Assembly (NCBI GenBank): GCA_946479395.1
Contig: CAMLFV010000073.1
Span: 1-12,783, forward strand
DNA length: 12,783 bases
Source: an uncultured Flavobacterium sp.
Lineage (GTDB): Bacteria > Bacteroidota > Bacteroidia > Flavobacteriales > Flavobacteriaceae
Reading direction: 5' to 3'
Part shown: positions 7,141-12,783 of the stretch, in pieces
Layout: every line of letters begins with the position of its first letter
Position numbering within the stretch: the first letter of the stretch is position 1
The notes under the pieces: model-generated
The model's input: only the letters and a program-made list of their open reading frames with translations
Databases searched by the model: none
What the model was told of the DNA's origin: nothing
Program-made: the position numbers and the translations under genes

Positions 7141-7857
7141 ATGGCAAAATACACCATACACAAATCAAATTCTTGAGGTTTTTCCGATCATGGTTGGTTA
7201 AAATCATATCACACTTTTTCGTTTGCAGGATATTTTAATCCGGGACGCGTTAATTTTGGAGTTTTACGAGTTCTGAATGATGATTACGTAGCTGCTGGCA
7301 GAGGTTTTGGCGCTCATCCGCACGAAAACATGGAAATTGTTTCCATTCCTTTAGAAGGAAAACTGGCGCATAAAGACAGTACCGGATCTGAAGGTATCAT
7401 TCAAAAAGGCGAAATTCAGTTTATGAGTGCAGGCACAGGTGTAACTCATAGTGAAATGAATGGAAGTGAATCTGAAGCGGTGAAATTTCTTCAAATATGG
7501 ATCATTCCAAACAAAATGAACATTACACCACGTTATGGTCAAATGGAATATGACGTAAATAATAATGAAATTAAAACGTTGATTCAGCCAGAAACAGCCG
7601 AAGGTACTTTAAGATTACAGCAAGATGCCTGGTTTAAAATGGCAAAGTATGACACTGGTAAAGAAACTACGATTACTGTGGAAGATCCTAAGAATAACGG
7701 AATTTACATTTTTCTTTTAAATGGATCGATCGAAGTTGATGGAAATCAATTAGAAACCCGCGATGCCATTGGTATTTGGGAAACCGAAAATGTATCAATT
7801 AAAACAAACAATAAAAGTGAATTTCTGATTATTGAAGTTCCAATGAATCAAAATTAA
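7141..7857 (+). pseudogene. Pirin family protein, interrupted by in-frame TGA at codon 12
   Basis: Read from the ATG at 7141 the frame gives a complete bicupin pirin of 238 residues except for a TGA at 7174-7176. Before it lies MAKYTIHKSNS and after it GFSDHGWLKSYHTFSFAGYF, where relatives have an arginine (RG-x-x-x-HGWL); a single C-to-T change of CGA explains the stop. Metal ligands of the N-terminal cupin are intact in the remaining frame: H59 and H61 (HPHENME), H103 and E105 (GVTHSEMN). A restart at the next in-frame ATG (7330, residue 64) would give 175 residues lacking H59 and H61, so it is unlikely to work normally. No other lesion is seen, so the mutation is recent, a sequencing error, or the stop is read through. 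Pirins are iron-binding proteins; some have quercetin 2,3-dioxygenase activity. yceI follows after 17 bases, probably in the same operon. Confidence 0.85.
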
Positions 7858-7874
7858 TTTAAAAAATTTTTAAT

Positions 7875-8396
7875 ATGAAAAAATGGACAATTGACCCAAC
7901 ACACAGTGAAGTTGGTTTTAAGGTAAAACACATGATGTTTACCAATGTTAAAGGATTATTCAACGATTATTCGGCTGATATTGATTTTAACGATGATTTA
8001 AAAGAGGCTAATTTACAGTTTGAAGCAAAAATCAATTCGATTTTTACAAACAATGCAGACAGAGATAATCACTTAAAAAGTGCTGATTTCTTTGACGCAG
8101 AGCAATATCCTACTTTAAATTTTAAATCGACAAATATTCAAGGAAATGGAAACGAGTACGAAATCACTGGCGATTTAACCATAAAAGGTATTACAAAACC
8201 GGTTACATTAAATGCAGAATTTAGTGGTTTAATGACCGATCCTTGGGGAAATACCAAAGTAGGTTTAAATTTAGACGGTAAAATTAACCGTAAAGATTTT
8301 GGATTAACGTACAATGCTGCTTTAGAAACCGGTGGTGTTTTAGTAGGCGAAGATGTTAAGTTAAATGCAGAAATTCAGCTTGTTGAACAAAAATAA
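7875..8396 (+). CDS. YceI-family lipocalin-like protein, cytosolic form
   Basis: 173 residues covering one YceI domain from end to end, starting MKKWTIDPTHSEVGFKVKHM. The family's strand pattern is clear: FTNVKGLFNDYSADIDF, then DNHLKSADFFDAEQYPTLNF, then ITGDLTIKGITKPVTLNAEF and INRKDFGLTYNAALETGG. The domain is an extended beta-barrel that binds long-chain amphiphiles such as polyprenoids. No signal peptide is present, unlike E. coli YceI, so the product should stay in the cytosol. It follows the pirin gene after 17 bases without a terminator or promoter between and ends at a strong hairpin terminator, so pirin-yceI look like one transcript. The pairing is seen in other Bacteroidota, perhaps in stress response, but the ligand here is unknown. 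Confidence 0.94.
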   Translation: MKKWTIDPTHSEVGFKVKHMMFTNVKGLFNDYSADIDFNDDLKEANLQFEAKINSIFTNNADRDNHLKSADFFDAEQYPTLNFKSTNIQGNGNEYEITGDLTIKGITKPVTLNAEFSGLMTDPWGNTKVGLNLDGKINRKDFGLTYNAALETGGVLVGEDVKLNAEIQLVEQK

Positions 8397-8423
8397 AAGA
8401 GTTCGTTATTAATTGTTTTTTGT

Positions 8424-8457
8424 AAAGTACAATCTTTCAACAGATTGTACTTTTTTT
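8424..8457 (+). terminator. Rho-independent terminator of yceI
   Basis: A perfect 12-bp stem (8424-8435 with 8442-8453, AAAGTACAATCT and its complement) closes the loop TTCAAC and runs into seven consecutive T residues (8451-8457). It lies 27 bases after the yceI stop. Confidence 0.88.
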
Positions 8458-8472
8458 ATGCCGATAGTTTTA
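8445..8472 (+). promoter_or_regulatory. Candidate promoter of dcp, overlapping the yceI terminator
   Basis: TTG at 8445-8447, then 17 bases, then TAGTTTTA at 8465-8472, which differs from the TANNTTTG consensus only in its last base. Spacing fits the Bacteroidota -33/-7 arrangement. The start point would be near 8475, about 22 bases before the ATG. The -33 element lies in the right arm of the yceI terminator. Confidence 0.35.
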
Positions 8473-8496
8473 GTAAATTGCAACAAAACATAAGTA

Positions 8497-10641
8497 ATGA
8501 ATCGTAAAACAATCATTATGCTGTGCTTATTAGTTGGCGCAGCTGCACAACAATCGTGTAACAAAAAGGAAAATACCGCAATGACTTCAGGACAAGAAAA
8601 CCCTTTATTGGCAGAATGGAACACTCCGTTTGAAGTTCCTCCGTTCGATAAAATACAGAACAGTCATTTTAAACCTGCTATTTTAGAAGGAATTAAAGAC
8701 CACCAAAAAGACATTCAGGCAATTGTTGACAACAAAGAACAACCATCGTTTGAAAATGTTATTGTGGCTATTGATAATTCGGGCGAAACATTAAGCAAAG
8801 TTACCACCGTACTTTACAATTTAACAAGCGCGAATACAAATGACGAGTTGCAGAAACTATCGCAAGAAATGGCTCCTGCCCTTTCAGAACACAATGATAA
8901 TATCTATTTAAACGATGCACTTTTTCAAAAAGTAAAAACCGTTTACAATCAATATCAAATCACAAAACCCGAAACATTAAAATTAAGTGCCGAACAACAA
9001 ATGTTGTTAAATGAAACTTACAAACGTTTTGTTCGCAGTGGTGCAAATCTTTCGGCAGAAAATAAAGACAAGCTTAAAAAACTTAATAGTGAATTATCGG
9101 TTTTATCATTAAAATACGGAGATAATTTATTGAACGAAACAAACAATTACGAATTGGTTATCGATAAAAAAGAAAATTTAGCAGGCTTACCAGCCGAATT
9201 AATCGAAGCTGCTGCCGAAGAAGCCAAAGCAAAAAACAAAGAAGGTAAATATGTTTTCACTTTAAGCAATTCAAGTGTAATGCCGTTCTTGCAGTATGCT
9301 GATAATCGCGAGCTGCGTAAAACAATTTGGAATGCGTATCAGGTGCGTGGAAACCAAAACAACGGAAACGACAATAAAGAAAACGTTCTTAAAATTGCCA
9401 ATTTGCGTATGCAGAAAGCACAGTTGTTAGGTTATAAAAACCACGCAGAATATGTGTTGGAAGAAAGTATGGCGAAAAATCCTGAAGCAGTAAATACACT
9501 GTTGATGAAATTATGGGCACCGGCTGTAAATAAAGCTAAGCAAGAGGCTACAGATATTCAGGCATTAATGCGTAAAGAAGGAATAAACGAAGATGTTGCC
9601 CCTGCAGACTGGCGTTATTATGCAGAAAAAATCCGTAAGGAGCGTTACAATTTAGACGAACAGGAATTAAAACCTTATTTAAGTTTAGAAAATGTTCGTA
9701 AAGGAATTTTCGATGTAACCAACAAATTGTGGGGATTAACTTATAAAGAATTAACGAACGTACCTAAATATCATGCAGATGTTACGGTTTGGGAAGTGTT
9801 CGATGCTAACAAAAGAACACTGGGATTATTGTATATGGATATGCATCCGCGTGAATCAAAACGTGGTGGTGCTTGGATGACATCGTACCGCGACCAACAA
9901 ATGGAAAACGGTAAACGCAAAATGCCGGTAATTTCTATAGTTTGTAATTTTACAAAACCAACAGCTACAACTCCGTCTTTATTAACGTTTGATGAAACAA
10001 CTACATTTTTTCACGAATTTGGTCATGCGTTACACGGATTATTATCGAACGTAAATTACAGAAGCTTGGCAGGAACAAATGTTCCAAGAGATTTTGTTGA
10101 ACTTCCATCACAAATTATGGAGAATTGGGCGGCTGAACCTGAAGTGTTGAAAATGTATGCAAAACATTATAAAACGGGAGAAGTTATTCCTGATGCATTA
10201 ATCGAGAAAATGAAAAAAGCCGGAACTTTTGATCAAGGTTTTGCTACAACAGAATATTTGGCAGCATCATTTTTAGATATGAAATACCATACAGCAACCG
10301 AAGAAATTAAAGACGATGTAAATACGTTTGAAATAAACGCAATGAAAGAAGCAGGTTTGATTGATCCAATTATTCCGCGTTATAGAAGCACCTATTTCAG
10401 TCATATTTTTGCAGGCGGATATTCGGCAGGATATTACAGCTATATTTGGAGTGCCGTTTTAGATACCGATGCGTTTGAAGCATTTAAAACAGCAGGCTTG
10501 TTCAATTCTGAAAAAGCATTAATGTTCCGCAAATATGTTTTAGAAAAAGGTGGAACGGAAGACCCAGCAGAGTTATACAGAAAATTCCGAGGTGCAGATC
10601 CAAAAATTGAACCTTTGTTGAAAAAACGCGGATTGAATTAA
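8497..10641 (+). CDS. dcp: Peptidyl-dipeptidase Dcp, M3-family zinc metallopeptidase, probable lipoprotein
   Basis: 714 residues. The zinc site is FFHEFGHALHG with H506, E507 and H510, and the third ligand E535 in DFVELPSQIMENW, at the family's 29-residue spacing from the first His. The N-terminal region (NPLLAEWNTPFEVPPFDKI, then FENVIVAIDNSGETL and TSANTNDELQ) matches Dcp more than oligopeptidase A. The C-terminal FAGGYSAGYYSYIWSAVLDTDAF segment carries the substrate-side Tyr/Gly loop of M3 enzymes. Dcp releases dipeptides from peptide C-termini. Residues 1-21 (MNRKTIIMLCLLVGAAAQQSC) look like a lipoprotein signal with C21, although the -3 residue (Gln) is unusual; it would place the enzyme in the periplasm or on an outer membrane leaflet. 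It is expressed from its own unit: the yceI terminator lies upstream and a strong terminator follows. Confidence 0.95.
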   Translation: MNRKTIIMLCLLVGAAAQQSCNKKENTAMTSGQENPLLAEWNTPFEVPPFDKIQNSHFKPAILEGIKDHQKDIQAIVDNKEQPSFENVIVAIDNSGETLSKVTTVLYNLTSANTNDELQKLSQEMAPALSEHNDNIYLNDALFQKVKTVYNQYQITKPETLKLSAEQQMLLNETYKRFVRSGANLSAENKDKLKKLNSELSVLSLKYGDNLLNETNNYELVIDKKENLAGLPAELIEAAAEEAKAKNKEGKYVFTLSNSSVMPFLQYADNRELRKTIWNAYQVRGNQNNGNDNKENVLKIANLRMQKAQLLGYKNHAEYVLEESMAKNPEAVNTLLMKLWAPAVNKAKQEATDIQALMRKEGINEDVAPADWRYYAEKIRKERYNLDEQELKPYLSLENVRKGIFDVTNKLWGLTYKELTNVPKYHADVTVWEVFDANKRTLGLLYMDMHPRESKRGGAWMTSYRDQQMENGKRKMPVISIVCNFTKPTATTPSLLTFDETTTFFHEFGHALHGLLSNVNYRSLAGTNVPRDFVELPSQIMENWAAEPEVLKMYAKHYKTGEVIPDALIEKMKKAGTFDQGFATTEYLAASFLDMKYHTATEEIKDDVNTFEINAMKEAGLIDPIIPRYRSTYFSHIFAGGYSAGYYSYIWSAVLDTDAFEAFKTAGLFNSEKALMFRKYVLEKGGTEDPAELYRKFRGADPKIEPLLKKRGLN

Positions 10642-10646
10642 TAAAT

Positions 10647-10677
10647 AAAAAGCTCGATTTTGCAATCGAGCTTTTTT
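10647..10677 (+). terminator. Hairpin terminator of dcp, probably bidirectional
   Basis: A 12-bp perfect stem (10648-10659 with 10664-10675, AAAAGCTCGATT and its complement) closes a TTGC loop and is followed by T residues on the + strand. The left side is A-rich, giving a T run on the minus strand too, so it can also stop the convergent transcript of the gene at 10701-11048. Confidence 0.88.
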
Positions 10678-10700
10678 ATTCTTTAAATTATCTGATATAA

Positions 10701-11048
10701 TTAATAATTAAACCCAGGATCATTTAAAATATCAGAGGCTAATAATCTTAATTCTTGCCAAGTATCACTAAATTGAAAACTATCTTCAGAAAAAAAATTT
10801 TGATTTTCAGAATACTCGTCTATTAATTCATTACACTTTTTTATTAGATTGATTGTTTCTATATCTAATATATTTTCTTCTTCAATAGTCGGTAACAGTA
10901 GAAAACCATCTTCAAAGTCAAGTAAAATCTCATCTACTGGATCAACAAAAGATGGATATAACTTAATTTGTTCTATATATTGTTTAGAGAGATTAATCAA
11001 CCCAAGTTTTAAAATAGAAAGTTTGAATTCAATAGTTGTATCTTCCAT
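10701..11048 (-). CDS. Small acidic protein of unknown function
   Basis: 115 residues, starting MEDTTIEFKLSILKLGL. I do not recognise the family. It is rich in Glu, Asp, Ile and Leu, with no signal peptide and no membrane segment, so it should be cytosolic and mostly helical. Notable are two acidic patches (near residues 40-60 and 75-90) and an aromatic stretch NFFSEDSFQFSDTWQEL. Size, acidity and helical character resemble many small immunity or regulatory proteins, but no motif supports that. Its ATG at 11046-11048 lies five bases after the stop of the secreted-protein gene at 11054-11401 in the same direction, so the two are almost certainly co-transcribed. The dcp terminator sits just beyond its stop in the convergent direction. 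Existence as a real gene is supported by operon spacing and intact length; function is unknown. Confidence 0.72.
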   Translation of the reverse strand: MEDTTIEFKLSILKLGLINLSKQYIEQIKLYPSFVDPVDEILLDFEDGFLLLPTIEEENILDIETINLIKKCNELIDEYSENQNFFSEDSFQFSDTWQELRLLASDILNDPGFNY

Positions 11049-11053
11049 ATTAA

Positions 11054-11401
11054 CTATTGCTCGACACTAACTCCAACTAAACTACAAGGAAGTTCTTCCA
11101 TCCAAGCTGTGCCATATTGTTCGGTTAAGATATCAGCTAATTCTTTATTACTTTTTTTCGCTTTACTAAATAACGAAACATCAACTGCACAACTTTCAAA
11201 CTTAATACCAACGTTATATTTTTCTTTAAACTTGAGATATTCTTCTGCATTACTCTGATCGGTAATACTAAACACAATAAAGCTTGCTAATGCTTTTGGT
11301 TCTGCAATTTCGATATTTTGTTCCGTTTCTTGCTGTTCTTGATTTTGACCATAACTTAATTGTAAAGTCAGTAAAGCGATAATTAAAACATATTTCTTCA
11401 T
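11054..11401 (-). CDS. Small secreted protein, possibly FEKKY-domain-like
   Basis: 115 residues. A signal peptide covers residues 1-18 (MKKYVLIIALLTLQLSYG, cleavage before Q19), then a Gln/Glu-rich linker (19-35). The mature part has EYLKFKEKYNVGIKFESCAV (residues 54-73) and ILTEQYGTAWMEELPCS (91-107), which resembles the small FEKKY-domain proteins of Bacteroidota: a lysine/tyrosine-rich helix, a Cys-containing strand, then an EKYG-x-x-W-like helix. Two cysteines (C71, C106) could form a disulfide in the periplasm. I am not sure of the family and know of no assigned function. It is the only gene here ending in TAG. It lies 58 bases from the pseudouridine synthase gene, behind that gene's terminator, and leads directly into the acidic-protein gene, so these two make a two-gene unit. 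Confidence 0.75.
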   Translation of the reverse strand: MKKYVLIIALLTLQLSYGQNQEQQETEQNIEIAEPKALASFIVFSITDQSNAEEYLKFKEKYNVGIKFESCAVDVSLFSKAKKSNKELADILTEQYGTAWMEELPCSLVGVSVEQ

Positions 11402-11428
11402 AAGGTTATAATTTACTGCAATATAGCA

Positions 11429-11458
11429 AAAAAGCGTTTCAAAATTGAAACGCTTTTT
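11429..11458 (-). terminator. Rho-independent terminator of the pseudouridine synthase gene
   Basis: A 14-bp perfect stem (11429-11442 with 11445-11458, core AGCGTTTCAA) gives an effective AT loop. On the minus strand it begins right at the gene's stop codon and ends in a T run, then is followed by the small secreted-protein gene. Confidence 0.85.
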
Positions 11459-11459
11459 G

Positions 11460-12368
11460 TTATTTTAAATTCTTTAAATTAATTACTTCTTGTTCGGTAA
11501 GAAAGCGCCATTGTCCGCGGGCAATTCCCCATTTGGTTAAACCAGCATACATAACACGGTCTAACTTTATAACGTTATAACCTAACTTTTCAAAAATAGC
11601 ACGAACCACTTTTACGTTTGATGTTTTTAATTTAATACCAACTTCGCTTTTTGGCTGGTTTTCTACATAAGAAACTTCTTCAACCCAAACCTTATGTTCG
11701 TTGATATAAACTCCGGTTTGTATCTTTTCTAAATCTTCGTACTTTAAATTTTTATCTAACGAAACCTGATATAATTTTGATGAATGTTGTGCAGCGTTGG
11801 TAAATTTCTGAATCATTTCGTTATCATTCGTAAATAATAATAAGCCAACCGTACTTTTATCCATTCTTCCCACAGGTCTTAAAATAGATGTTGATGCATT
11901 TCGAACCAAATCATAAGCACTTGATACATTTTCGTCATCGGCTGTAGAAAAACCTTTAGGTTTGTTCAGTAAAACATATACCTTTTTTTCTGGATTCAAC
12001 AAAACACCGTCGAAAACCACTTTATCTCCCGGTTTAACTTTGTAACCCATTTCGGTAATTACTTCTCCGTTAACTGTAACGTTTCCAGATTGAATATACA
12101 AATCGGCATCGCGACGTGAACAAACACCTGAATTAGCTACATATTTATTCAAACGAATATCATCGCTTTTTAAAACTGCAGGTTTTGATGATGAAGCAGG
12201 TTTATCATTCCATTTCTTAAACGGCTTATCGTCTTTCTTAAAAGGTTTTTTAAAGTTTGATCCCGATGCCGATTTTTCATTCGGTTTACCTTTATCAAAC
12301 GAGCCTTTTTTCGAAAAAGATGATTTTTTATTATTTCTATTGCCGCTGTTTCCGCCTTGCTTATTCAT
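11460..12368 (-). CDS. rRNA pseudouridine synthase, RsuA/RluB family, with basic N-terminal extension
   Basis: 302 residues from the ATG at 12366-12368. A longer frame can be opened two codons earlier only by using TTG, so I prefer the ATG. Residues 1-66 are low-complexity, rich in Lys, Gly, Asn and Ser with FKK/DKP repeats, likely disordered and RNA-binding. An S4 domain follows at about 69-121 (IRLNKYVANSGVCSRRDAD), then the catalytic domain with RPVGRMDKSTVGLLLFTND, where the Asp of GRMDKST (D170) is the expected nucleophile that forms pseudouridine from uridine in rRNA. The C-terminal domain ends near the stop. The exact target site (23S RluB-like or 16S RsuA-like) cannot be told; rluB-type is more common in Bacteroidota. 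Its own -7 element lies upstream, it is divergent from the membrane-protein gene, and a strong hairpin follows. Confidence 0.94.
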   Translation of the reverse strand: MNKQGGNSGNRNNKKSSFSKKGSFDKGKPNEKSASGSNFKKPFKKDDKPFKKWNDKPASSSKPAVLKSDDIRLNKYVANSGVCSRRDADLYIQSGNVTVNGEVITEMGYKVKPGDKVVFDGVLLNPEKKVYVLLNKPKGFSTADDENVSSAYDLVRNASTSILRPVGRMDKSTVGLLLFTNDNEMIQKFTNAAQHSSKLYQVSLDKNLKYEDLEKIQTGVYINEHKVWVEEVSYVENQPKSEVGIKLKTSNVKVVRAIFEKLGYNVIKLDRVMYAGLTKWGIARGQWRFLTEQEVINLKNLK

Positions 12369-12383
12369 TATCAAAAATTTTTA

Positions 12384-12391
12384 CAAAGATA
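12384..12391 (-). promoter_or_regulatory. Candidate -7 element of the pseudouridine synthase gene
   Basis: The minus strand reads TATCTTTG, a perfect TANNTTTG match, placing transcription start near 12381, about 13 bases before the ATG at 12368. A -33 TTG is not seen at the standard spacing. Confidence 0.42.
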
Positions 12392-12439
12392 AGAGAATAT
12401 TTAGCATCTTTACCATAAGTTTTAAATTGTAAAAACGTT

Positions 12440-12783
12440 ATGAAAAATAAATGGATCATTCTTATTTTAATTCAGGCAATAATTAGTTTGGTTGCCGGAA
12501 TTTTACTTTCAAAAATGTCGTTAATCGGACGTATTGGCGTATCAACCGTTTATACCGAATATGGTTTTATGAAACACTGGTACAAAGGTTTTGCGGCGGT
12601 TTTTATTGTTCAGTTAGTGCTAATTGCCATTTTATGGGCGGTTAAACGCACCACCACCTTTAAAAATTTTAGTTTGGTAAACCTAATTTTTGTAATTATC
12701 GGACTTATTGGATTACTTTACACCTTTTACGATTTTACATCTACAAGTCATAAATACATGAACAGTCAGTTCCATGCAGGCGG
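12440..12783 (+). CDS. Membrane protein of unknown function, 5' part only
   Basis: The frame from the ATG at 12440-12442 runs open to the window edge, giving 114 residues. Three strongly hydrophobic segments are visible at about 5-23 (WIILILIQAIISLVAGILL), 51-68 and 77-98, with basic and aromatic loops between (GRIGVSTVYTEYGFMKHWYKG, KRTTTFKN). This is the pattern of a small multi-pass inner-membrane protein of a kind often labelled hypothetical in flavobacterial genomes. I cannot assign a function and see no known motif. Start choice is supported by the first helix following directly after MKNK. It is divergent from the pseudouridine synthase gene, with 71 bases between the two starts. Confidence 0.8.
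   Translation, partial: MKNKWIILILIQAIISLVAGILLSKMSLIGRIGVSTVYTEYGFMKHWYKGFAAVFIVQLVLIAILWAVKRTTTFKNFSLVNLIFVIIGLIGLLYTFYDFTSTSHKYMNSQFHAG

Noticed and set aside
7351..7542. Minus-strand 63-codon frame inside pirin
   Set aside because: Antisense shadow of the pirin coding sequence.
7330..7857. Treating the ATG at 7330 as the start of an intact 175-residue pirin
   Set aside because: It would begin inside the first cupin, after metal ligands H59 and H61; homology continues upstream to 7141, where there is an RBS.
8409..8624. Minus-strand 71-codon frame spanning the yceI terminator and the start of dcp
   Set aside because: It runs through a terminator hairpin and the dcp signal peptide; no domain or upstream signal.
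6455..10641. A defence island or new multi-gene system around the Crp-like regulator
   Set aside because: All genes belong to known housekeeping or stress families, with no nuclease, phage, reverse transcriptase or toxin motif seen.
10849..11070. Plus-strand 73-codon frame over the small acidic gene
   Set aside because: Serine/isoleucine-rich antisense shadow of an acidic protein; the minus frame has tight operon spacing with its neighbour.
12372..12374. TTG start for the pseudouridine synthase (304 residues)
   Set aside because: An ATG two codons downstream is the simpler start and nothing favours the TTG.

Overview
The window looks like a chromosomal housekeeping stretch from a low-GC member of the Flavobacteriaceae (Bacteroidota, in the Flavobacterium/Myroides neighbourhood; I cannot place it more exactly). 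The reasons are: a protein with a C-terminal type IX secretion (Por) sorting domain; AT-rich codon use with TTA-dominated leucine; TAA as the stop of 11 of the 12 genes whose stop is visible; Bacteroidota-type -7 promoter elements (TANNTTTG); almost no Shine-Dalgarno sites; and family variants typical of this group (lipoprotein Dcp, a YcbB-like L,D-transpeptidase, a Crp-like regulator with a short HTH).

Layout. Positions 1-132 hold the 3' end of a sigma-54 (NtrC-type) response regulator gene on +, with clearly richer GC and different codon use. It is joined directly to the end of map (methionine aminopeptidase, minus strand), whose normal stop codon is missing at the join. Minus strand, 1060-3573: a T9SS-sorted secreted protein and gpmI (cofactor-independent phosphoglycerate mutase). 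Then come two cell-wall L,D-transpeptidases of different subfamilies, facing each other and overlapping at their 3' ends (3755-4564 on +, 4553-5896 on -), the second behind a GNAT acetyltransferase gene (5911-6360, -). From 6455 on the + strand: a Crp/Fnr-family regulator, a pirin gene interrupted by an in-frame TGA at codon 12, a YceI-family protein, and a lipoprotein peptidyl-dipeptidase (dcp). On the minus strand, 10701-12368: two small genes of unknown role (one secreted, FEKKY-like; one acidic and cytosolic) and an S4-domain rRNA pseudouridine synthase with a long disordered basic N-terminus. A partial membrane-protein gene starts at 12440 on + and runs off the end.

How the genes work together. 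The only functional groupings I can defend are peptidoglycan 3-3 cross-linking (the two L,D-transpeptidases), and a possible stress or redox group (Crp-like regulator, pirin, YceI). The rest is ordinary housekeeping with good hairpin terminators after the T9SS gene, yceI, dcp and the pseudouridine synthase gene. I see no RNA genes, CRISPR arrays, insertion sequences or prophage genes. I did not find a convincing new multi-gene system. The items most worth a second look are the chimeric junction at 132/133, the nonsense codon in pirin, and the small two-gene module at 10701-11401.
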